A stretch of DNA of 40,360 nucleotides, taken from NCBI GenBank assembly GCA_024408085.1, contig JAKSVH010000009.1, forward strand, positions 1-40,360. Reading direction: 5' to 3'. Of the stretch, positions 1 to 10,271 are shown piece by piece. Both the position numbers and the translations under genes were made by a program. A model generated the notes under the pieces. It saw only the letters and a list, made by a program, of their open reading frames with translations. It searched no databases and was not told the origin of the DNA. The number at the start of each line of letters is the position of its first letter. The stretch's first letter is position 1. Source of the stretch: Bacilli bacterium. Its GTDB lineage: Bacteria > Bacillota_I > Bacilli_A > RFN20 > CAG-826.

Positions 1-266
<266 letters not shown>

Positions 267-541
267 ATGGAGAAAGAAATTTTAGATTAGGGAAGACCTA
301 ATCTGTACATTAAAACCTAAATTTTTTAGTTAATTACTGGTGACGTTAGTTTCGGTGCAATCTGTTTAGTTTTGAGAGATCAGTTCTCTCAAGCTGTTCT
401 TTGAAAACTGGATATTATAAAACATGTTCTTTCTGTTATGTTGCAACAATTATTGATTTCATCAATATGTTGAGAATGCGTAACAAATAATAAGCAAAAT
501 TGCTTAAAAGCAAGACAATTACAAAAACCTATATTTTACGA
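267..541 (+). other. 16S-23S internal transcribed spacer without tRNA genes
   Basis: The spacer is about 275 nt and I find no tRNA cloverleaf in it. It holds several hairpins: AGATTAGG/CCTAATCT at 284-304, TTGAGAGA/TCTCTCAA at 372-392, and TATTGAT/ATCAATA around 451-467. A Bacillota-type sequence TGTTCTTTGAAAACT sits near 395-409 and resembles the spacer antitermination (boxA-like) region. The last part, 533-541, belongs to the 5' arm of the pre-23S processing stem. Confidence 0.85.
372..392 (+). repeat. Spacer hairpin, copy 1 (16S-23S spacer)
   Basis: Stem TTGAGAGA (372-379), loop TCAGT, stem TCTCTCAA (385-392). A closely related hairpin stands before the 5S gene at 3537-3559. The two share most bases over about 30 nt but differ by a G-C to C-G swap in the stem, which keeps pairing intact. 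The sites are seen directly; a role in rRNA processing or antitermination is inferred. Confidence 0.75.

Positions 542-548
<7 letters not shown>
533..548 (+). other. Pre-23S processing stem, 5' arm
   Basis: ATTTTACGAAGTTAAG at 533-548 pairs with CTTAATTTCATAAAAT at 3430-3445, apart from one C/A mismatch and one G-U pair. The two arms enclose the 23S RNA, the usual arrangement cleaved by RNase III in pre-rRNA; rnc is encoded downstream at 8088. The pairing is read directly from the sequence and the processing role comes from general knowledge. Confidence 0.75.
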
Positions 549-3429
<2,881 letters not shown>

Positions 3430-3436
<7 letters not shown>

Positions 3437-3445
3437 TCATAAAAT
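3430..3445 (+). other. Pre-23S processing stem, 3' arm
   Basis: CTTAATTTCATAAAAT pairs with the 5' arm at 533-548 to close the helix around pre-23S rRNA. The mature 3' end of 23S lies inside this stem. Confidence 0.75.
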
Positions 3446-3536
3446 TTAATCGATTTTAAATCCGAGAAAATATACAAAGTAAAATTTGGGTTTGTTGTAA
3501 ATAACTTGAGAACGTGTTTAAATTATAGTATCTAGT

Positions 3537-3559
3537 TTTCAGAGATTAGTTCTCTGAAA
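3537..3559 (+). repeat. Spacer hairpin, copy 2 (23S-5S spacer)
   Basis: Stem TTTCAGAGA (3537-3545), loop TTAGT, stem TCTCTGAAA (3551-3559), just before the 5S RNA. It is related to the hairpin at 372-392: the flanking TAGTTTT and the loop core are shared, and the third stem pair is flipped from G-C to C-G. Confidence 0.75.
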
Positions 3560-3566
3560 TTGAAAA

Positions 3567-3682
3567 AGTCTGGTGGTGATGGCGCGGTGGACACACCTGT
3601 TCCCATCCCGAACACAGAAGTTAAGCACCGTAGTGGCGAAGGTATCCCATTCGTGGGGGAGAATAGCGAGCTGCCGGGCTTT
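3567..3682 (+). rRNA. 5S ribosomal RNA
   Basis: The core CCCATCCCGAACACAGAAG (3604-3622) and the region GGCGAAGGTATCCC are typical of bacterial 5S. The closing helix pairs AAAAGTCTGG with CCGGGCTTTT. It runs straight into a T-rich tract (TTTTTCTTTTT, 3680-3690), so the 5S closing stem itself seems to serve as the terminator stem of the rRNA operon. The exact ends are uncertain by a few bases. An open frame that begins in this gene (3560) is the downstream CDS read too far upstream. Confidence 0.93.
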
Positions 3683-3700
3683 TTCTTTTTATGCAGATTT

Positions 3701-3709
3701 TGGTATAAT
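3701..3709 (+). promoter_or_regulatory. Extended -10 promoter, predicted leaderless
   Basis: TGGTATAAT is a perfect extended -10 (TGnTATAAT). Only six bases separate it from the ATG at 3716, so transcription should start at or next to the A of the start codon. There is no SD. It lies directly after the T tract that ends the 5S gene. Confidence 0.75.
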
Positions 3710-3715
3710 ATAGTT

Positions 3716-4915
3716 ATGAATAAAATTAATTTTATATTCCTTAGATCTAAAGTAGGCGAAAACGAGAGATTTAAGGATGCTGAAAAGGCTAAATTCTTAG
3801 ATGAGTTAAATGCTCACGGGGACTTTAAAATCGCTCCAGATGGCCAGGAAATTTTCTTTATAGAAACAGGTGGAACTGAAGAACAATTTAGATCCATTTA
3901 TGAAGAGCATAAAGAGCCATATTTTATTCTCGCGACAGACGCGAATAACTCCCTTCCAGCAAGCCTTGAAATCGCTACTTTTTTGAAAAATAAAGGCAAG
4001 AAATTTTACTTAATTCATGGCACTGCAAGTGAAGTTAAAGAACAACTAAAAACCGAGAATTTTTCAAAAAAAGCAATAAAATCAAGTGAATTCAAAGATG
4101 CAAAAATCCTTAAAAATAAACGCTATGGAGTCGTTGGAAAACCTTCCGATTGGCTCATCGCAAGCGACACAAATTACAAAGAAGCTGAAGAAATATTAGG
4201 TGCTGTTTTAGTGGATATTTCTACTGAAGAATTTTTAGATGAAATTAAGAACGCTAAACCAGTTTTAGATCCAGTTATTTTTGAACCTCTTGTTAATGAG
4301 AAAGTTAGCAAAGAAGTTATCGATGGTGCACTCATAATTTATGCAGCACTTCGTAACATTATTATTAAACACGATTTAGCAGGCATCACTGTTCGCTGCT
4401 TTGATTTGCTTACATCTGTGAAGAACACCTCTTGTTTAGCTCTCGCAATGCTAAATAAAGATGGTTACATTGCAACATGTGAAGGTGATGTTCCTGCAAT
4501 GCTTACGATGGCACTGGTTAGAGAAATCACTCATCAGAGCGCTTTCCAAGTAAATCCATCATACATAAATATTGAAAAGAAATTTGCATATTTTGCACAT
4601 TGTACTTTGCCTCTCGACATGTGTCTTTCTTACGAGTTTGATACACACTTTGAAAGTGGAATCGGACTCGGTGTAAAAGGCCGTTTAAATTTAGGAAAAG
4701 TTACCATTTTCAAGATTAACCGAAACTTAAAAAGTTTCGAATTATTCGAAGGAAAAATTGTTGAGAACCTTAAAAAACCTAATTTATGTAGGACTCAAGT
4801 TAAGGTTGTATTTGATGAAGATATTAGCGAGATGTTTACGTCTCCGAACGGCAACCATTTGATTATTTTCTATGGTGCGCACAAGCAAGAAATTCTAGAA
4901 AAACTTACTCACTAA
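3716..4915 (+). CDS. L-fucose isomerase-related (COG2407-type) protein
   Basis: A 399-residue protein resembling the fucose/arabinose isomerase-like fold. Visible family features are GGTEEQ (52-57) and NNSLPASLEI (77-86) in the N-terminal part, then CEGD (255-258), AHC (294-296) and THFESG (310-315) in the C-terminal part. The Glu and Asp of CEGD match the metal-binding region of this family. Known members interconvert aldoses and ketoses, but the substrate cannot be read here. The start at 3716 was chosen because the longer frame runs into 5S rRNA and because the -10 sits exactly one start-site distance upstream. The gene stands alone between the rRNA operon and asp23, with no transporter or kinase next to it. 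It could feed the kinase/aldolase operon at 35126 onward, which is speculation. Confidence 0.7.
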   Translation: MNKINFIFLRSKVGENERFKDAEKAKFLDELNAHGDFKIAPDGQEIFFIETGGTEEQFRSIYEEHKEPYFILATDANNSLPASLEIATFLKNKGKKFYLIHGTASEVKEQLKTENFSKKAIKSSEFKDAKILKNKRYGVVGKPSDWLIASDTNYKEAEEILGAVLVDISTEEFLDEIKNAKPVLDPVIFEPLVNEKVSKEVIDGALIIYAALRNIIIKHDLAGITVRCFDLLTSVKNTSCLALAMLNKDGYIATCEGDVPAMLTMALVREITHQSAFQVNPSYINIEKKFAYFAHCTLPLDMCLSYEFDTHFESGIGLGVKGRLNLGKVTIFKINRNLKSFELFEGKIVENLKKPNLCRTQVKVVFDEDISEMFTSPNGNHLIIFYGAHKQEILEKLTH

Positions 4916-4929
4916 GAGTGAGTTTTTTT
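4907..4929 (+). terminator. Terminator overlapping the stop codon
   Basis: ACTCACT / AAG / AGTGAGT followed by a run of T. The TAA stop of the isomerase-like gene (4913-4915) lies at the top of the hairpin, so the stem begins inside the coding sequence. Confidence 0.88.
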
Positions 4930-4962
4930 GATTTTATATTTATATTATGATATATTATTCGC

Positions 4963-4980
4963 AAGATAATTTATTATCTT
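4963..4980 (+). repeat. 8-bp inverted repeat upstream of the asp23-family gene
   Basis: AAGATAAT / TT / ATTATCTT forms a near-perfect palindrome ending 9 bases before the ATG at 4990. It could be an operator or an mRNA hairpin. No clear SD follows, and several AT-rich -10 candidates (for example TATTAT, 4972-4977) overlap it, so I do not assign one promoter. Confidence 0.6.
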
Positions 4981-4989
4981 TTACAATAT

Positions 4990-5346
4990 ATGCCAGTTAA
5001 TAAGCAAACAGACTTAGGAAAAATAAATATTACCAATCAAGCAATAGCAACCCTTGTAGCAGACGCTTCAATGGAATGTTATGGCGTTGTTGGTTTGACT
5101 TCAAAGAACTACTCTGAGAAAGCCTCAGCTGTTTTAAAACGTGAAGATTTAGAAAAAGGCATTGTTGTCAAAAACAATAAAACAAATATTGATATTTCAG
5201 TTTATATAATCGTAGCTGCAGGAATTAAAGTTACTGAAGTTTTACGAAATGTTCAGCAAAAAGTTAAGTATGTTGTGGGCAAACAATTAGAAATTTCCGT
5301 AGGAAAAGTTAATGTTTATGTCCAAGATCTTAAGAAGGTAGACTAA
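4990..5346 (+). CDS. Asp23/Gls24 family envelope stress protein (YloU-like)
   Basis: A 118-residue protein of the Asp23/Gls24 (DUF322) family. It has the pattern 'GKINITNQAIATLVADASMEC', a GVVGLTSK segment, and an alternating-strand C-terminal half ending in VNVYVQDLKK. In Bacillota this small cytosolic protein is encoded just before the fatty acid kinase gene fakA (yloU-yloV in B. subtilis), and the same holds here: its stop overlaps the fakA start as TAATG. Family members are linked to membrane or envelope homeostasis; the exact role is not settled. No signal peptide or membrane segment is seen. Confidence 0.85.
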   Translation: MPVNKQTDLGKINITNQAIATLVADASMECYGVVGLTSKNYSEKASAVLKREDLEKGIVVKNNKTNIDISVYIIVAAGIKVTEVLRNVQQKVKYVVGKQLEISVGKVNVYVQDLKKVD

Positions 5347-6989
5347 TGAAAACTATTAGTGCAAAACTATTGAAAGAAATGCTCATTTCAGGAGCAAATA
5401 ATTTATATAATCACTATCCAGAAATCGACGCTTTAAACGTCTTCCCAGTTCCAGATGGTGACACAGGAATGAATATGAATCTTACTTTAGCAAGTGGTGC
5501 TAAAGAAATTCAAAATAGAAATGACAGCGATGTTTATTCAATCGCTTTAGCGTTCTCTAAAGGCTTACTTATGGGCGCTAGAGGAAACTCTGGTGTTATT
5601 ACTTCCCAAATCTTTAGGGGATTTGCCCAAGCTTTAGAAGGCAAGAAAACCATAAACGCCCAAGCATTCGCAGATGCATTCCAAAAAGGTGCAGAAGTTG
5701 CTTATAAAGCAGTTATGAGACCTGTTGAAGGAACAATCCTCACAGTCATCCGTGAATCTTCCAGTGCACTCGCAGGCAACGTAAACGAAGACATCGAAAA
5801 GTCTATGAAGTATCTCCTTAGCGAAGCTAAAGCTTCATTAAAACGTACTCCAGACTTACTCCCAGTCTTAAAAGAAGTTGGCGTTGTTGACTCAGGCGGT
5901 GCTGGTTTAGTTAAGATCATGGAAGGCTTACTTTCAGGCTTACAAGGCAAGTTTATTGAGAAAAAAGAAATCTCTGCAGAATCAGTTGATGCATCCGCTC
6001 AACAAGCTGTTGAATCAGATGAATTTGGTTATTGTACAGAATTCATTCTTCGTCTTGATCCAGAGAACAAAAAACCATTTATTGAAAATAGATTTAAATC
6101 AGTACTTCAAAGCCATGGTAACTCACTTGTAGTTGTCCATGATGATGACATTGTAAAAGTCCACGTTCATACACTTCATCCAGGTGCTGTATTGACCTAT
6201 GGTCAATCATTCGGTGAATTCGTCAAAATTAAAGTTGAGAATATGACCGAACAACATACAGCCTTAATGGAAGAAAAAGCATTAGCTGAAGAAGCACCAG
6301 CAGAAGAAGAAAAATTTGAACCACAAAATGATGTTGGTTTAGTCGCTGTTGCAGCAGGTAAAGGTGTTGCAGATGCATTTACAGAGCTTGGCGTTAACGA
6401 AATCATTACTGGTGGCCAAACAATGAACCCATCAATTAATGACATCGTTGCAGCCATTAAGAAAGCAAACGCAAAAACAGTCTTTGTTTTCCCAAATAAC
6501 TCAAACATTGTTATGGCAGCTCTTCAAGCAAAAGATGTTCTCCATGATGAAGTTGAAGTTATCGTTATTTCATCTAAAACAATACCTGAAGGTATTGCTG
6601 CAGTCTCACAATTCTCTCCAGACCTTTCAAATGATGAGAACGTTAAGAACATGAAAGAAGTTCTCAAAAACATTATTTCTGGTGAAATTACTTACGCTGT
6701 TAAGGATACAAATATCGGTGGTGTTGAAATCAAGAAAAACAACTACATGGCAATTATGAAAAAGAAAATTATTTGCTGTGAAACTAAATCCGATAGAGCA
6801 CTTGAAAAAATGCTCAAGAAAGCAATCAAAGAAGACAATTATCTCGCAACAATCTTTGTTGGAGAATCTGTCTCAGATAAAGTTCTAAAAGAACTTAAAG
6901 AAGAACTTCCAGAAACCTATCCAAATATCGAATTCGATATTAGACGTGGTGATCAGCCAGTTTACGACTTCCTAGTCGGTATTGAATAA
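5346..6989 (+). CDS. fakA: Fatty acid kinase catalytic subunit FakA (YloV/DAK2 family)
   Basis: A 547-residue protein. The N-terminal DhaL/DAK2-like nucleotide-binding domain shows NVFPVPDGDTGMNMN (31-45), whose aspartates bind Mg-ATP, and GARGNSGV (77-84). An Ala/Glu-rich linker near 307-327 leads to a C-terminal domain ending in 'RRGDQPVYDFLVGIE'. With a FakB fatty-acid-binding partner, FakA phosphorylates fatty acids to acyl-phosphate. No fakB is seen in the window. The gene follows the Asp23 protein by a 1-nt overlap and precedes plsX, whose product also handles acyl-phosphate. It ends before a strong terminator. Confidence 0.93.
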   Translation: MKTISAKLLKEMLISGANNLYNHYPEIDALNVFPVPDGDTGMNMNLTLASGAKEIQNRNDSDVYSIALAFSKGLLMGARGNSGVITSQIFRGFAQALEGKKTINAQAFADAFQKGAEVAYKAVMRPVEGTILTVIRESSSALAGNVNEDIEKSMKYLLSEAKASLKRTPDLLPVLKEVGVVDSGGAGLVKIMEGLLSGLQGKFIEKKEISAESVDASAQQAVESDEFGYCTEFILRLDPENKKPFIENRFKSVLQSHGNSLVVVHDDDIVKVHVHTLHPGAVLTYGQSFGEFVKIKVENMTEQHTALMEEKALAEEAPAEEEKFEPQNDVGLVAVAAGKGVADAFTELGVNEIITGGQTMNPSINDIVAAIKKANAKTVFVFPNNSNIVMAALQAKDVLHDEVEVIVISSKTIPEGIAAVSQFSPDLSNDENVKNMKEVLKNIISGEITYAVKDTNIGGVEIKKNNYMAIMKKKIICCETKSDRALEKMLKKAIKEDNYLATIFVGESVSDKVLKELKEELPETYPNIEFDIRRGDQPVYDFLVGIE

Positions 6990-7000
6990 AAACAAAAATG

Positions 7001-7026
7001 AGCCATCCTTAGGATGGCTTTTTTAT
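7001..7026 (+). terminator. Rho-independent terminator after fakA
   Basis: AGCCATCC / TTA / GGATGGCT followed by TTTTTTATT. An 8-bp GC-containing stem with a U tract. Confidence 0.93.
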
Positions 7027-7095
7027 TGCGTATTTTCAAACAAAGTTATCAAGAAGTAAACATAATATGTTTTTATAGTGATATTTATTTTTGTG

Positions 7096-7115
7096 TGCTA
7101 CAATACGTGCGGAGG
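7096..7115 (+). promoter_or_regulatory. plsX promoter and SD
   Basis: TGCTACAAT (7096-7104) is an extended -10. The predicted start near 7111 falls on the first G of the SD GGAGG (7111-7115), which is 7 nt before the ATG at 7123. The 5' leader would be about 12 nt and would begin with the SD itself. Confidence 0.7.
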
Positions 7116-7122
7116 TTTTATT

Positions 7123-8091
7123 ATGGTCAAACTAGTTATTGATATGATGGGCGGCGACAATGGTTCACAAGCAACCGTTGGTGGCGTAAAGAAGTTTTTA
7201 GCATCGCACAAAGATTGCGAAATCATTGCAGTTGGTGATGAAAACGAACTTGATTCAATTAGAGACATTGTTAAAATCATCCCTTCACAAAGCGTACTCC
7301 CAATGGAATGTGGAGTTTTGCAAGCTATGAGACAAAAAGATTCAAGTGTCTATAAAGCTGTTAGTGCTGTTAACGAAGAGAAAGCAGATGGAGTTATTTC
7401 TGCCGGATCTACTGGTGCGTTCCTTTCGTTAGCCACATTAATCACTAAAAAGATTGAAGGTGTTGAAAGACCAGCTTTAATAAGTCCGTTTCCTACTAAA
7501 GTAGCAGGAAAATATGCAGTCTTATTAGATATTGGTGCTTCAAGTGAAAACTCACCTGAAGATTTAAAACAATTTGCTGTCATGGGCCAAGCTTACTGCA
7601 AAGCAGTATTTGGAAATGAAAACCCAAAAACCTATCTTATTTGTAACGGTACAGAAGAAGGTAAAGGCAATGACCTTTCAAAGAGAACTTACGCTCTTCT
7701 AAAAGATGATCCAAACTTCAAAGGTTATATTGAAGGACGCCATGTTTTAGATGGCGATGCTGATGTAGTAGTTTTTGATGGATTTACTGGAAACGTATTC
7801 CTCAAGACTGCTGAAGGTGTTGCTAAGATGATGGGCGGAATGATGAAAGATGCCTTTAAACACAGTTTATGTACCAAAATTGGCTACTTATTTGCAAGAC
7901 GTGGGTTCAAACCAATGCTTAAAACCATGGACTATAAGAAAGTTGGTGGCGCATTACTCGTCGGTGTGAACACCGTTGCAGTCAAAGCACATGGTAATTC
8001 TGATCCAGATTCGTTTGCAGCTTCTATTGAAGTTGCATACAAACTTTGCAAAAACAATGTAGTTAGCAAGATCAAAGAAAATTTAAAATGA
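7123..8091 (+). CDS. plsX: Phosphate acyltransferase PlsX
   Basis: A 322-residue PlsX starting VKLVIDMMGGDNG (MGGD motif, residues 9-12), with 'SAGSTGAFLSLA' and 'VVFDGFTGNVFLKTAEG' typical of the family. It interconverts acyl-ACP and acyl-phosphate, the acyl donor for PlsY in phosphatidic acid synthesis. The start was chosen at 7123 because it has GGAGG at good spacing; an upstream in-frame start at 7078 would lie across the promoter. It heads the run plsX-rnc-ftsY-ylxM-ffh. The fabD, fabG and acpP genes that separate plsX from rnc in B. subtilis are missing. Its stop overlaps the rnc start (ATGA). Confidence 0.95.
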   Translation: MVKLVIDMMGGDNGSQATVGGVKKFLASHKDCEIIAVGDENELDSIRDIVKIIPSQSVLPMECGVLQAMRQKDSSVYKAVSAVNEEKADGVISAGSTGAFLSLATLITKKIEGVERPALISPFPTKVAGKYAVLLDIGASSENSPEDLKQFAVMGQAYCKAVFGNENPKTYLICNGTEEGKGNDLSKRTYALLKDDPNFKGYIEGRHVLDGDADVVVFDGFTGNVFLKTAEGVAKMMGGMMKDAFKHSLCTKIGYLFARRGFKPMLKTMDYKKVGGALLVGVNTVAVKAHGNSDPDSFAASIEVAYKLCKNNVVSKIKENLK

Positions 8092-8771
8092 AAGAATTAA
8101 AAGATTTATTTGAAAAGTTAGGAATCACTCCAAAGCACGTAGCTCTCTACGAGCAAGCTTTCACACACTCATCTTACAATGCTGATGCAAACACAAAGCA
8201 CCACGATTATGAAAGACTTGAGTTTCTAGGTGATGCCGTTATTGATTGTGTTGTTGGAGAAATGGTTTTTGTCGCAAGACCAGAACTAGATCAAGGTCCT
8301 TTAACAAAGTTAAGAGCAGCACTTGTTTCAACACAAGGTTTATCTGAAATCTCAAGAACAATGGGACTTTATGAGTACATTCGCTTAGGAAATTCGTTCT
8401 CAGGAGATATTAAACAAGCAAATCATATTTTAGAGGATGTTTTTGAATCATTTATTGGTGCAATGTATCTTGATCAAGGTTTTGCAAAAACAAGAGGCTT
8501 TTTGGCAGATTTATTTATTGATGCTGTTAAAAACTTTGATGTCGATTCATTAACTGACTATAAGTCAAAGTTACAAGAAGAGATTCAAAGCGAACATAGA
8601 GAATCAGTTTCATATGAACTCGTTTCAGAAGAAGGACCAGCTCATGATAGAACTTACACTATCAAAGTAGTGTTCGATGGAATTGAAATGGGAATTGGAA
8701 CCGGAAAGACAAAACAACAAGCAGAACAAATGGCTGCAAAAGAAGCATTACAAAAGGAAGCAAGAAAATAA
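8088..8771 (+). CDS. rnc: Ribonuclease III
   Basis: A 227-residue double-strand-specific endonuclease. The signature ERLEFLGDA (42-50) carries the metal-binding acidic residues, a second acidic motif EDVFESFIGAMYLD lies near 120, and a C-terminal dsRNA-binding domain covers about 158-224 (KSKLQEEIQ ... TGKTKQQAEQMAAKEAL). It should cut the pre-23S stem seen at 533-548/3430-3445. It overlaps plsX by 4 nt and ftsY by 1 nt (TAATG), so translation is probably coupled. The smc gene that usually follows rnc in Bacillota is absent. Confidence 0.96.
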   Translation: MKELKDLFEKLGITPKHVALYEQAFTHSSYNADANTKHHDYERLEFLGDAVIDCVVGEMVFVARPELDQGPLTKLRAALVSTQGLSEISRTMGLYEYIRLGNSFSGDIKQANHILEDVFESFIGAMYLDQGFAKTRGFLADLFIDAVKNFDVDSLTDYKSKLQEEIQSEHRESVSYELVSEEGPAHDRTYTIKVVFDGIEMGIGTGKTKQQAEQMAAKEALQKEARK

Positions 8772-9976
8772 TGGGTTTATTTAAATTCTTAAAAGAAAAG
8801 TTTGGCAAAAAGCAACAAGAAACTGAAACTACTGAAGAAGAAGTTAAGGTTGAAACTTTAAGCGAACCAGAACAACCTGAAGCAAAAGAAAAACCAGCTC
8901 CAGTCGTTTTAGAAACCAAACCTGTTGAAGAAACCCCAGAAGAAAAGCCAGTTGTGGTGGAACAACCTAAGGTTGAGGAAGTTAAAAACACAGAACCTGC
9001 TCCTAAAAAAGAAAAGAAACCAGCAAAAGTAGAAGAGGCTAAAAAGACCGAAACCTATGTTAAAGGTATGGAAAAGTCTCGTGAAAACTTTGCTGCAAAG
9101 ATAGAAAAACTTTCTAAGAAATACAAAAAGATTAATCAAGAATACTTTGAACAACTCGAAGAGATTCTTATTGAAGCTGATGTTGGCGTTAATTTAACCT
9201 TAAAGGTTATTGATGAAGTTGTAGCAGAAAGCAAGGCCAAGAAGATTGACGATGCTGAAGCAATTAATGAATTAGTTATTGATAATCTTTTCGAAGGCTA
9301 TATGAATAGTGGAGAAAAGGTTGGCAATGATGTTAGATTCCAAAGCGAAGGTACAACAGTTCTTTTAGTTGCTGGTGTTAATGGTGTTGGTAAAACCACA
9401 ACAATTGCCAAATTAGCAAATCGTTATATTAAACAAGGCAAGAAAGTCATGCTTTGTGCTGCTGATACATTTAGAGCCGGTGCAATTGAACAACTTTCTA
9501 TTTGGGCTGAAAGACTTGGCTGTCCTATCGTTGTGGGCAAACCAGAGTCCGATCCAGCATCAGTTGCTTTCGAAGGCGCAAGACGTGCAAAACAAGAAGG
9601 TATCGATTTACTTATCGTTGATACAGCCGGAAGACTTCAAAACAAGATTAACTTAATGAATGAATTAGCAAAGATTTCTAGAGTTATTTCAAAGGAAATT
9701 CCTGATTCTCCACATGAAGTTTTCTTGGTTATTGATGCAACCACAGGACAAAACGGTGTAGTCCAAGCAAAACAGTTCTTAGACTGCATCAAATTGACCG
9801 GAATTGTTATTACTAAAATGGACGGAACAAGTAAGGGCGGAATCATTTTAGCAATTCGTGATGAACTTGGTATTCCTGTAAGATTTATTGGTCTTGGAGA
9901 GAAGATGGATGACCTCCAAGAATTTGATTTAGAAAAGTACTTAGTTGGTTTACTTATTGGAGATGTAAATGAATAA
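8771..9976 (+). CDS. ftsY: Signal recognition particle receptor FtsY
   Basis: A 401-residue SRP receptor GTPase. After a short basic/hydrophobic N-terminus, residues 15-95 form a Glu/Pro/Lys-rich acidic tail. The NG domain follows, with P-loop GVNGVGKTT (202-210), DTAGRLQ (284-290) and TKMDGTSKGG (348-357). It docks SRP-ribosome complexes (Ffh, encoded at 10261) to the membrane. It lies between rnc and ylxM, overlapping ylxM by 8 nt. The acidic A-domain is longer than in B. subtilis FtsY. Confidence 0.96.
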   Translation: MGLFKFLKEKFGKKQQETETTEEEVKVETLSEPEQPEAKEKPAPVVLETKPVEETPEEKPVVVEQPKVEEVKNTEPAPKKEKKPAKVEEAKKTETYVKGMEKSRENFAAKIEKLSKKYKKINQEYFEQLEEILIEADVGVNLTLKVIDEVVAESKAKKIDDAEAINELVIDNLFEGYMNSGEKVGNDVRFQSEGTTVLLVAGVNGVGKTTTIAKLANRYIKQGKKVMLCAADTFRAGAIEQLSIWAERLGCPIVVGKPESDPASVAFEGARRAKQEGIDLLIVDTAGRLQNKINLMNELAKISRVISKEIPDSPHEVFLVIDATTGQNGVVQAKQFLDCIKLTGIVITKMDGTSKGGIILAIRDELGIPVRFIGLGEKMDDLQEFDLEKYLVGLLIGDVNE

Positions 9977-10271
9977 CGTTGAGAAGACAAATCACATTAA
10001 TAGATTGCTCGACATTTATGGTCGTCTTTTAACCAAACAACAAAATGAAATTATGTGTGATTATTACTATTTTGATTTGTCATTAAGCGAGATTTCTGAA
10101 CTTAGGAAAATCTCTAGAACAGCTGTCTCAGACGCTATTAAAACAGCAACTAAGAAATTACAAAATTATGAAGAAAAAGTGGGGATTTGCAGGGTTTTTG
10201 ATAAAAATACCACTGAAAACTCCAGTGAAATTATTAAGAAGATAGAAGAGGAAATTAAGAATGGCATTTGA
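9969..10271 (+). CDS. ylxM: YlxM-like helix-turn-helix protein (SRP-associated)
   Basis: A 100-residue protein with a sigma-like helix-turn-helix: INRLLDIYGRLLTKQQNEIMCDYYYFDLSLSEISE, then RTAVSDAIKTATKKLQNYE. This matches the YlxM/P13 family, nearly always encoded directly before ffh in Bacillota and Mollicutes and linked to SRP function. It overlaps ftsY by 8 nt and ffh by 11 nt. The C-terminal 30 residues are charged and look weakly conserved. Confidence 0.88.
   Translation: MNNVEKTNHINRLLDIYGRLLTKQQNEIMCDYYYFDLSLSEISELRKISRTAVSDAIKTATKKLQNYEEKVGICRVFDKNTTENSSEIIKKIEEEIKNGI

Noticed and set aside
267-541. tRNA-Ile or tRNA-Ala in the 16S-23S spacer
   Set aside because: No cloverleaf or T-loop sequence is found in the spacer.
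3560-3715. Longer N-terminus for the isomerase-like protein
   Set aside because: This part is the 5S rRNA read as protein; the true start follows the -10 at 3704-3709.
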